DNA from: Nicotiana tabacum
Lineage: Eukaryota > Streptophyta > Magnoliopsida > Solanales > Solanaceae
NCBI RefSeq assembly: GCF_000715075.1
Contig: NC_134087.1
Span: 103,641,161 to 103,705,160 of the forward strand
Length of the DNA stretch: 64,000 bases
Direction: 5' to 3'
Shown here: positions 1 through 9,893 of the stretch, one piece after another
Layout: each line of letters begins with the position of its first letter
Position numbering within the stretch: the stretch's first letter is position 1
Program-made: the position numbers and the translations under genes
Notes under the pieces: model-generated
The model's database searches: none
Seen by the model: only the letters and a program-made list of their open reading frames with translations
What the model was told of the DNA's origin: nothing

Positions 1-1152
1 TTTCGGCTTGATGAGGCAATAGATTAGGCTCATCAACAACATTAGGAATAAGTGTAGCAAATTGATTAGTGGTTAATAGGGGTGTTATAATCTGTTTAGA
101 GCTAGTGAGATTACTGGGAATAGGCTTAGGATTATTGATGGTTAATTTTGTAAAAGGAAGCGTATTAGGAGTAATTGATGCAGTCTTACCTGAAAAGCTC
201 GTAAAATTAATATCTGAAGGAGACAATTTTTGTAATTGCTTTGTAATATTGGGATTGAGTTTCATAAGATTTTTTCGTTTTGGAAATTGCACTGTTTTCC
301 ATTCTTCTGTGGATGGACTGTGAGAAGAGTTAGGAATGCTTGATTGGTTGAGATTAGTAGTAATCGTATGACTGTCATCTTGAACTTGGTAGGAACAAAC
401 TTTTTGATTATGTCCCATCCGACCACATTTAGTACATCGCAAATTCAATCCTTCATACATGATATTTTGCCTATGATGTCCAATGTAGATATATGTTCGT
501 AATGGTTGATCCAACAGTATTTCTACACATAACCTAGCATATCTACCTCTGGTTGTTGAGGAGGTTCAAGTATCCATTGTAAGTAATTTTCCAATTTTAT
601 TACCAACTTTCTGAATGATATGAAAATCATAAAATTCAGTGGGTAATTCCAGTAATCGTAACCAGATAGCAGAGTAATTGATTTTTGTTTCCGAAGCCAT
701 AAACTTTGGTTCCCATTGTCGAACGGATAGAAAGTGATTTAAAATGAACCAAGGTCCATTATTTAAGGCACGATTTTTGTTTTCCTCCTTATGAAACTTA
801 AGAAGAAACAAATCTGAACCTAAATCTATGAGAGGGAGATTTTCAGTGGGTTGCATAAGGTATAAATTTTTTACCGAAGTAGTTGATGTTATACCTTACG
901 ACCATAAACCTTAATAATTAATACATTTTTCCAAGGTTTGTAAATCCGACTTTTTTCTTCCATAGACAGTGGAATGAAATTAGAGGCATCAACTGCTGCC
1001 TCCAGTTCATCATCAATCACCAATCCATGGGTTGAAGGATCATGATTGTTATTAGGTGTATAAGTTTCAGTAGTAGAGGTTAGGGTATGAAGATATGACT
1101 TTGGCGTAGAATGCGTAGGAGAGTGAGTGGTATCGTACGTATCAATAATCAT
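1..1152 (-). pseudogene. LINE ORF1 (DUF4283 plus CCHC zinc knuckle), broken
   Basis: ORF1 of plant LINEs encodes a nucleic-acid-binding, gag-like protein that coats the element RNA. Reading leftwards, an N-terminal low-complexity part (1152-889, rich in T, S and H) ends in the segment KPWKNVLIIKVYG. A DUF4283-like core follows at 856-566, with WFILNHFLSVRQWEP and the WLRLLELPTEFYD segment. After a frame change near 565 comes GRYARLCVEILLDQPL and then a CX2CX4HX4C zinc knuckle at 395-436 (CTKCGRMGHNQKVC). The rest to base 1 is an open, proline/serine-rich tail. At least three frame breaks (near 890, 856 and 565) separate the pieces, so no single protein can be made. The domain order and spacing leave little doubt about the family. 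The knuckle itself is intact. Confidence 0.75.
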
Positions 1153-1290
1153 GTGGTTAGTTGGATTTTGATTAGGAGTGGGTGTGGTTTCTGAATTGGA
1201 ATGGATATCTAGGGGTTTGGGGGGTATGAACTTTAAAGAAGCAGGTTGTTGTTGGGAGAGAATTGCTCAGTAGTCATTTATAAGAGGATG
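1..1290 (-). mobile_element. LINE (non-LTR) retrotransposon fragment
   Basis: Minus-strand remnant of a plant LINE, of which only the ORF1 region lies in the window. The 3' part (ORF2 with endonuclease and RT) would lie to the left, outside. The right edge is set only roughly: recognisable ORF1 stops near 1260, and sequence of the neighbouring chromovirus LTR starts near 1300-1320. Whether the LINE inserted into that LTR or merely abuts it cannot be decided, because no target duplication or poly(A) tail is visible here. Confidence 0.7.
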
Positions 1291-1299
1291 ACTCATTAC

Positions 1300-2957
1300 A
1301 TATTGGTTCCATGGCTTTCACATATCATAATTAACACAAAACAATATCAATCCTAAGGGGTAAGTCCCCCACACAAAGTTAGGCAAGACACTTACCTCAA
1401 AATACGCTAACTCAATCCGCTACAAAGCCTTTTTCGTGAATATCCAACTCTGAACGGCCCGAACCTAGCCAAAATAACATTATACCATAAATACAAATTA
1501 TAGAAAACTATTATGGACAATAAAGTTGTAATCTTTAAAGAAAAATAAAAAGTCGACTAAAAAAGTCAACCCTAAGCTCGCGTTCCAGAAGTTGACCAAA
1601 CTTACAAAATCCGAATCGCATTCAATTACGAGTCCAAGCATACTAAAATTACTCAATTCTGATCTCAAATCGACCTTCAAATCCTCAAAATGTTGTCTAT
1701 AAAGTTTCATAATTTTCTCAACTTTTCTAACCCAAAACATTAACTAAATGGTAAAAATAATGATGGGTTCATGTAAAATAATCAAATTCAAGTTAGAAAA
1801 ACTTACCCCAATTACCTCCTTGAAAATATCTTCAAACATCGCCCATAACCGAGGTCTCTAGCTCAAAAGATGAAAAATGGAACAAAACTCTCGATTTGGA
1901 AATTAAATACTGCTGCCCTATTATTGCCTTACGCGATCGCATGAAAAACACTCGCGATCACGGAGAACAAATCTTCTCAACTCATAAAACCTTCTTCGCA
2001 ATCGTGTAAGCTCAGTCGCGAAGGTGGAGAATGGCCCTCCCAAAGATAGTGATCGCGTTCTTAGCCACATGAACGTGAAGAACATCGTGTGCCTCAGCTC
2101 AGTCTCACATTCCTTATACGCTAACGCGATTCACAAACTCCTCAAACATCGCGATCATGTCCTTTACTTCGCAAACGCGAAGAGTAAAATTCTATCTACC
2201 CTCAAGGACTCTACGGGACTGTAGGAGGACCTTCGCGAACGCATAGAAGGAAACCAGAACAGAAAAACCAGCAGTCGTATTTCAAGAACAAAGGTCTGAA
2301 CTCAATCCGAAACACGCCCGGGGCCACCGAGACCTCGTCCGAACATACCAACAAGTCCTATATCATGGTACGAACTCGCTCGAACCTTAAATCACATCAA
2401 ACAATACTAAAACCACGAATCACACATCGATTCAAGCCTAATGAACTTACGAACTTCTAACTTCTAAAACTAATGTCGAAACATAAAAAGCCAACTCCAA
2501 TTGACCTCAAATTTTGCACATAAGTCGTAATTGACACAATGGACCATTTCCAACTTACGGAACTGAAATCCGGACCCGATATAAATAAAGTCAACTCCCA
2601 GTCAAACTTCTCAACCTTCCAAATCTTCAACTTTCTACTTTCGCCAGTTCAAACCGAAATGGCCTACGAATCTCCAAATCAATATCTGGACACTCTTCTA
2701 AGTCCAAAATCACCATACAGAGCTATCGGCACCGTCAAAACTCCATTCCAGAGTCATCTATACAAAAGCCAAACTCCGATCAACTTTTTCAACTTGAGCT
2801 TCCAACTTTGGGACTAAGTATTCCATTTCACTCTGAAACTCTACCGAAACTAAAATCAACCACCCCGGCAAGTCACACAACCACAATATAACATATAGGA
2901 GACAATAAATATGGGAATGGGGCCAAAATACTCAAATTAACCAGCTAGGTAATTACA
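1300..2957 (-). repeat. Tekay-A 3' LTR fragment
   Basis: No gene is visible here. The right edge is placed at the CA of AATTACA (2957), just before a degenerate polypurine region and the internal stretch containing TTCGTCCTCGAACG (about 2980-2994). The left part is missing: no TG-type start is seen near 1300. Between about 1925 and 2245 the LTR is crowded with CpG-rich motifs of the type TCGCGA / GCGATCGC. The call as an LTR rests on position next to the chromodomain end and on general familiarity with Solanaceae chromovirus LTRs, so it is inference. Confidence 0.6.
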
Positions 2958-3021
2958 TACGAATAATCTTAAAACAAATGTTCGTCCTCGAACGAGTATA
3001 GAGACACACCTAAAGTGGTGA

Positions 3022-4330
3022 AAAAATGAGGATAATGGCTATGCATATCATTCTCGGTCTCCCAAGTTGCCTCCTTGACTGGTTGACCTCTCCACTGAAC
3101 CTTTACTAAAGCAATGCTCTTTGACCTCAACTTTCGACCTGCCTATCCAAGATGGCCACCGGCTCCTCAACATAAGACAAATCATTGTCCAATTGGACTG
3201 AGCTAAAATCTAATGCATGAGACGGATCACCGTGATACTTTCGGAGCATAAAAACATGGAATATCGGATGAACTGTAGATAGACTAGGTGGTAATGCAAA
3301 CTTGTTGGCCACCTCACCAATACTCTCAAGAATCTCCAAAGATTCGACATACCTAGGGCTTAACTTGCCCTTATTCCCGAACCTATAAAACCCTTCATGG
3401 GCGAACCTAGAGCAAGACCCGCTCTCCAACTATAAATGCAACATCACGAACCTTCAAGTCTCCTTAACTCTTCAGGCCTAGATTGGGTTGTATGAAGCCG
3501 ATCCTGGATCAACTTGACCTTCTACAAGTTATCTCGAACCAAATCCGTGCCCAATAAGGAGCTATCTGAATACTCGATTGGCAGATATTGTTGTATGCAA
3601 ATTTCACAAGTGGCAAGAACTGATCCCAAAAGCCCCCCGTACTCCATGACACAAGCACGAAGCATATCCTCCAATATCTAAATGGTGCGCTTGGATTGTC
3701 CATCCGTCTGGGGGTGGAATATCGCACTAAACACAACCTGTATGTCTAACTCACTTTGTACGACCCCTAGAAGAGTGATGTAAACTGCATACTTCGGTCA
3801 GAGATGATGGATACCGGCACGCCATGAAGTCGAAAAATCTTGCAGATATAGACCTGAGTCAGTTACTCTGAAGAATAAGTAGTCACCGCCAGAATGAAAT
3901 AAGCCGACTTTGTCAACCTATCCACTATCACCCATACAACATCAAATTTCTTCTGAGTTTGTGGGAGCCCAACAACGAATTCCATGGTAACTCGCTCCCA
4001 TTTCCCTTGGGAATCTCAAGTCTCTGAAGCAACCCACCTAGCCTCTGGTGCTCATACTTCACCTGCTGATAATTTTGGCACAGAGATATATACTCCACTA
4101 TGTTTTTCTTCGTTGTCCTCCACAAATAGTAATGCCTCAAGTTCTGGTATATCTTAGTGGCACCCGGATGAATGGAGTATCGCTAAATGTAGGCCTCTTG
4201 AAGATTCAACACGCAAACCATCCATATTGGGAACACATAACCGGACCTACATCCGCAACAAACTGTTATCTCCGATAGAAACCTCCTTGCCATCGCTGTG
4301 TTGTACCGTGTACTTAAGGACGATAAAATG
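3022..4330 (-). pseudogene. Tekay-A integrase with C-terminal chromodomain, decayed
   Basis: Integrase joins element cDNA to the host genome; the chromodomain at its end directs it to particular chromatin. Reading leftwards, the H2C2 zinc-finger part lies at about 4215-4060 (RYSIHPGATKIYQNLRHYY, then C and a C-to-Y change in LCQNYQQVKYEHQ). The DDE core is broken. Near 3700 the segment HPQTDGQSKRT has K where the catalytic E of DGQSERT is expected, followed by a stop. Past 3430 the tail keeps LSPRYVESLEILESIGEVANKFALPPSL and HPIFHVFMLRKYHGDPSHAL. It ends in a chromodomain-like segment down to 3022 (VKVQWRGQPVKEATWETE). That C-terminus is what places the element in the chromoviruses. Stops and frameshifts are frequent, so it is inactive. 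Confidence 0.8.
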
Positions 4331-4429
4331 GGGGTCGTCGTACTGATGCTTTCTGAAACGATCATATAAAGAGGATTGAGAAACCAAGCAAGCCAGAACT
4401 CGGCTGCGCTCCGAAACATCCAGTCTAAC

Positions 4430-5010
4430 AAACTAGTTGGCCAAAGCCTGAACATCAAAAGCTAATGGCCTCTCTACTGCTGGTACATATGCTAAACTGC
4501 CTAACCTCTCCGCCTTTTGACTCAAGGCATTGGCCACCACATTGGCCTTACTGGCATGATATAGAATAGTGATATTATAGTCCTTAAGCAACTCTAACCA
4601 CCTATGTTGCTGCAAATTAAGATCCTCTATTTGAACAGATGTTGTAGACTCTAGTGGTCGGTATAGACCTACAAGGGACACTATACAAATAGTGCCGCCA
4701 AATCTTCAAGGCATGAACAATAGCTGCTAATTCCAGGTTGTGGACAAGATAATTCTTCTCATGAACCTTCAACTAACTAGACAATTAGGCAATCACCCTA
4801 CCGTCTTACGTCAGCAACGCGCCAAGGCTAACACGTGACGCATCACAATACACAGTGTAAGACCCCGAACCAACAGGAAACACAAATATTGGGGTTGTAG
4901 TCAAAGCAGTCTTGAGCTTTTGAAAGCTCTCCTCACACTCTTCGGACCATTTGAAAGGAGCACCCTTGTAAGTCAATCTGGTCTAGGTGCAACAATAGAT
5001 GAGAAGCCCT
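4430..5010 (-). pseudogene. Tekay-A RNase H region and RT tail, decayed
   Basis: RNase H removes the RNA strand during reverse transcription. On the minus strand the piece starts with the RT tail (LTYKGAPFKWSEECEES FQKLKTAL, about 4985-4905). It continues through the RNase H start (YTVYCDAS, near 4855) and VHEKNY near 4760, and ends with HRWLELLKDYNITILYHASK and KANVVANALSQKAERLGSLAY at 4610-4480. The D of YCDAS is kept, but several stops interrupt the domain (for example in the segment before VHEKNY) and the DHRSLQ part is scrambled. Directly upstream in the gene (right on the map) an unrelated stretch of about 345 bp breaks the RT tail. Confidence 0.75.
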
Positions 5011-5357
5011 GTAAATTTTACTTGCACTTGTGTATATGCATTTACCTTTAGAATGATAATATGAGTAAATGACCATTTCCTTGCTTCCCTTTTTTAATAT
5101 CATTTAAGATTGCAAGGATGGTTTATAATGAAGATGAGGATAATCAAGCGTTGGCTGGGTTTTGTTCATGCCAGTAACTTGATTGGAAAAACGAAAGCGT
5201 TAAGATTTTAGTCAAATGTGTTAAAATTGTAACTCTTGTTTTTCTTTCACAAAAAAATTTTGATTCTTGTTACTAAAAGTCTGAACCATGCACCAATTTG
5301 AAGAATCCAAAAAGAGATAAGACGGCATTCGTGAGAGGAAAAAGAATTTAACACCCT
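5011..5357. mobile_element. Unidentified insertion of about 345 bp in Tekay-A pol
   Basis: Pol sequence reads RYYLRFVDR up to about 5360 and resumes with GFSSIVAP at about 5010 in the minus direction, residues that are adjacent in this family. The AT-rich sequence between them has no counterpart in pol and encodes nothing visible. Its two ends are weakly inverted (TGTAAATTTTACTT on the left, TGTTAAATTCTTTT read inwards from the right), which could fit a MITE, but no clean target duplication is seen. Edges are good to about 10 bases. Confidence 0.5.
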
Positions 5358-6954
5358 TTTCATCTATCTACGAAACGAAGGTAATACCTGACCAAACTAA
5401 GAAAACTCTGAATCTCAGTAGCTGAAGACTGTCTGGGCCAACTCTACACCGCTTCAATCTTCTTTAGATCTACCTTGATCCCCTCATTCGACACCACATG
5501 GCCCAAAAATGCCATTGAATCAAGCCAGAGTTTACACTTTGAAAATTTTGCATACAACTTCTTTCTTTCAAGGTTTGGAGCACAATTCTCAAATGATGTC
5601 CATGATCCTCCCAGCTGCGCGAGTACACCAAAATGTCATCAATAAATACAATGACGAATGAATCAAGATAGGGCTAGAATACATTGTTCATCAGGTGCAT
5701 GAACATTGCTAGGAAGTTGGTCAACCCAAATGACATCATAAGGAACTCAAAATGACCATACCAAGTCCTAAAAGTAGTCTTCGGAATATCCAGATCCCAA
5801 ATCTTTAGCTGAAGATACCATGATCGCAAATCAATCTTTGAGAACATTCTGGAACCCTGTAGCTGATCAAATAAGTCATCAATGTGTGGCAATGGATATC
5901 TATTCTTCAATATAACCTTTTTCAAATGTCGAAAGTCAATACACAAGTGCATAGAACCATCTTTTTTCTTCACAAATAGAACTGGAGCACCCCAAGGTGA
6001 CACACTAGGCCAAATGAAACCCTTATCAATCAACTCTAGCAACTGCTTCTTTAACTCTTTCAACTCCACTAGGTCCATATGATAAGGTGGAATAGAAATG
6101 GGATGAGTGTCCGACAACAAATCAATACCAAAATCGATATCCCTATCGGGCGGCATGCCTGGAAGATCTGCCGAAAATACATCTGGACAGTTTCTTACTA
6201 CCGAAACTAACTCAACTGTAGGAGTATCAACATTGACATCTCTGACAAAGGCTAGATATGCATCACACCCCTTCCCAACCATCCGTTGTGCCTTAAGGAA
6301 GGACACAACCCTGCTAGGAATATAATCCAAAGTACCCCTCCACTCCAACCGAGGTAAACTTAGCATAGCCAATGTCACAATCTTCTCATGACAATCTAGA
6401 ATAGCCTGATAGGGCGATAACCAGTCCATGTCCAAGATAACATCGAAGTCTACTATACTAAGAAACAATAGATCAACTTTGGTCTCAAAATCACCAATGA
6501 CAACTAAACACAACCGATATACATGGTCAACAACAATAGAATCTCCCACAGGCATAGACCCATAAACAGGAGAACTCAAAGAATCACGAGATATACCCAA
6601 ATACGGCGCAAGGTAAGATGATACACATGAATAAAAGGAGTCTTGATCAAATAAGACTAATGCATCTCTATGACAAATCGGATCAATACCAGTGATAACT
6701 GTATCTGATGCAACCACCTCTGTCCTACCCAGAAAAGCATAACTTCTGGCTTGGCCTCCCCCTCTAGGGTGACCCTTACCCGTTTGACCTCCACCATTAG
6801 CTGGTTCTGCAGGTGGAGCGGCAACTGGAGTAGTAACCATGGCCTGCAAAGTATGGGGACCTGTGGAATACGTGGAGCCTAAGTAGTCAATGGAGGTGCA
6901 CCCCTCTTGAGTTTGGGGAAGTCCCTCACTAATGACGAGCATCACCACACTCAA
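5358..6954 (-). pseudogene. Tekay-A protease and reverse transcriptase, decayed
   Basis: The longest open stretch of the element (426 codons, 6954-5674). It begins inside gag's end: CX2CX4H remains of the zinc knuckle lie just above it. A G-rich linker follows, then a protease remnant in which the usual LFDxGSTxS active site reads LFDQDSFYS, so the catalytic D-S/T-G triad is lost. The segment [19 protein letters not shown] follows. RT starts near codon 290 ([20 protein letters not shown]), continues with [18 protein letters not shown] and [16 protein letters not shown], and reaches a stop at 5674-5676. The catalytic FIDD box lies past that stop, in frame, at 5635-5646, followed by ILVYSRSWE. 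Substitutions in invariant places ([16 protein letters not shown]) and the stop mark it as dead despite its length. Confidence 0.85.
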
Positions 6955-7103
6955 AACAAGCTCACGGAGGACGGGCTGCTAAAACTGGTCCGGGCCTGGT
7001 TGACTGGACTGACCACTAAAAGCACCTTATGCAGGAGGTGCACTAGACAGTGGCGGTGCATAATGGGCAACCTGAGATCTAGGAGTAGCTGGAGTACCAC
7101 TAG
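6900..7103 (-). pseudogene. Tekay-A gag, 3' half (left of nested insertion)
   Basis: This stretch, read on the minus strand, gives TPATPRSQVAHYAPPLSSAPP and GQSSQPGPD, a proline/serine/glutamine-rich linker typical of the end of chromovirus gag, then CFECGDARH, a zinc-knuckle start (CX2CX4H) near 6950. A stop follows. The stretch ends at ACTAG (7099-7103), where Tekay-B begins; the other half of gag restarts at 18441. Confidence 0.7.
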
Positions 7104-9876
7104 TGTTACACCCCATGTTTTTGTACGTGAAAGTATGTCGTTAGTCAATTGATGTAACCTCGGAAATGTGATCTTCTTTGAAAGTATATAAAGTGATTTA
7201 ATTTTGTTACACCCCGTACTTCAGACATCACTGTTATTATAGGATTATCTAATGTAAACTTAAAAAGGACGAAATCTTTCAACAAGGATAAGAAAGGTTT
7301 ACTAAAGTCTTAAGCAAGTTAAGACGAATATGAGACTTGTTAATCATGATTTAAATGAGTTTTAAAGTCAAGATATGACTATATATGATCTTTGGATATG
7401 AAATATAAAGTTTGGGAGAAATCGGATTTAAGTTGCAGAAAAAAACCGACTAAGGATTTGCCTTGTAATGAAGCATTTTGGGCAATATATTCCATGTGTT
7501 ATCTGAGGTTGTTTGGGGACATATTATATACCAAAATGAAGGTCTTTGAAGCTAGTTTCCAAAGGTCCAAACCATTTATTCATACAACATCGGGGTAGAA
7601 AAATATGAATTTATATAGTAGGGTCGCCAAATCACGTCGCATTGCTACGGAGAAACTGGCAGTTTTATCCCAATATATTGAGAGTTACATGGAGATATTT
7701 ATATGGAATTAAATCCCTATGTGTATAGTTTCCAACACTACAAACCATTTGTTAATACAATATCGGATTAGAGAGATACAAGCGTCCGAAATTGCACCGC
7801 TCAAGCTGCCAAGCAGGCAACATACCCACCTACTTGGAAAATTGAGGCGGTGGGCTTATAAGTTATCTTCACCCTTTTATATATCGTCATTATACACAGA
7901 AAACTTACACCAAAATACTATCAATTCTCTCTAAGAGCTGGTCCAAGATCCTAAGAACCAAACTAAAGGGAAATTAACTCAAATTATCATCAAAAGTGTT
8001 AAAGACTAGAAGAGAATGCTTCGATGATATTGTGGTGTGATTGAGGTCTATTGTAAGCTAAGTTGAGATAGGGTGTCGAGCTGTAGATGTTTTCCAAGGT
8101 ATGTATAACATCTTCTTGATTTTAACTAAGGCTAATCTTGTGTTGGTCATGTTGTTTGAGTGAAAAACCATAAGATAGTACTTGAAAGAACATGAGATAT
8201 GGTTGTCTCTTTAGTTAGGCTGTTTTGTGGATAAATATATGGTTTGTGGTGGCTGGAAATTGTGAGAAATAATTTGATAATGTTGTGGCTGTTGTTGTTA
8301 AGCTTTTCTAGGTGATAATTAAGTTGATTGAAGAAGAAAAGATGAAAAATAAGTGATTGATGGTAGAAATTAAGGTGCTAGACATATGGGGCTGTTTTGG
8401 AAGGCATTTTGTGGATGTTTTAAACTAGAAATAATATGTTACATATAAGTATGATATTCTGAAGGTTGTAAACTGATTTATGAAATACGAGTTGGTACAT
8501 ATAAGTATGATGTTGCTATTGTTGGTCATAGTTGTTGTTGTTGGGTTGTTGATGACCCTTAGTGGTCTTTGGGATGAATTAAAAATAGGGGAGATTCTGC
8601 CCAATTTTCCTTAAGCCATACGACTAGTCAAATACGATGGTACGGCATTATACGTTAACGGCAATATCATTTCACTTGTTGTAGATGCAAGACGTTGTGT
8701 CGAGCTTGGTTGAGTAATAAGGAAGATATTATGCAAGTATGTTAAGGCTATCCCTTATTTCTTTTTGGCATGATCCAAATGATACAAACGAAACGAGCAA
8801 ACGCACAGCTTTCATAAATAACTCTATTCATAGAAGTATTAGAGGTGCCTATGCTCTTGAATTCCCATGTGTCTTATTATTACATCTTCTGTTCATGGGT
8901 CTCAGAAAAATACCTAAGTTGAAAAAAGTTTATTTCATGATATTAATAAGGGGTATAATGGTCTTATGACATTCCGAAAAGTTTTATTAAAGTACTTCTC
9001 ATGCAACGCATTCATTTACATATGCACTTACCCATGACTCAGACGGGATTATATACGCGTATATATATATATGGGATATGGGAAAAGGTTACGACGTTAT
9101 ATACGCATCACCACCTGATCAGCTGGTATACATTGATGATTTTGCCCACAGAGGCCGAGATGATATGATGGGATACCCTCAGAGGCTTGATGATGTTATG
9201 TACGCATATACTTATGCATGATATGACATTTACATGCACATGCATGACATTATAAATATTTTCTGATTCACCCAGCTGCTCAGACTTACAGGTTGAGTAC
9301 TTACTCCATATTTCTTTCATGTCTTTTATATACTACTTTTCATTCCTTACATATTCAGTACATTATTTGTACTAACGTCCCTTTTGCCAGGGACGCTGCA
9401 TTTCATGCCCGCAAGTCCTGAATGACAGGTTGACGGGTTTCCTTGTAGGCTCATCTTAGTGAAAGGTGTTGGTGCACTCCACTTGCTCCGGAGTTACCTA
9501 TTTGATTAGTATGATTTGGAAATGTATTGACTGGTATGGCGGGGCCCTGTCCCAACCTTTATGATGTTTATGTACTCTTAGATGCTTGTAGACAGATGTC
9601 AGGTATATAGATACTTGTATGGCCTTGTCGGCCTATGTTTTGAGTTTACAAATAATCATGCCAGCCTTATAGGCCCGTATGTCACATGTATAAGTTTCTA
9701 TATCATGTTGGGTCATCCTATGTCTAGTATTCCCTTATGTTTTATTCTGATTATCTCATGACGACCCTTTTGGCCCATTTACCAATGATAGTACAATAAG
9801 AATGATATGTTACGTTGGTACTCGGTTGAGTAAGGTACCGGGTTCCAGTCGTGGCCCTTCGAGTTGGGTCGTAACA
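7104..9876 (+). repeat. Tekay-B 5' LTR (2773 bp)
   Basis: Starts TGTTACACCCC and ends GGGTCGTAACA, directly before the primer site. It can be followed base by base against 13590-18435, for example CCGTACTTCAGACATCACTG at 7215 against CCGTACTTCAAACGCCACTG at 13700. The only short ORFs in it are neither conserved nor coding-like. It serves as the unoccupied version of the site where the solo LTR landed in the other copy. Confidence 0.9.
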
Positions 9877-9880
9877 AAAG

Positions 9881-9893
9881 TGGTATCAGAGCA
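9881..9893 (+). other. Tekay-B primer binding site (initiator Met tRNA type)
   Basis: TGGTATCAGAGCA lies four bases past the end of the 5' LTR. It matches the 3' end complement of plant initiator methionine tRNA, the usual primer of Ty3-gypsy and copia elements. Its orientation fixes the element as plus strand. Confidence 0.9.

Noticed and set aside
1498..2817. Several 60-90 codon frames in the left LTR fragment
   Set aside because: No family resemblance and located within LTR sequence; chance frames.
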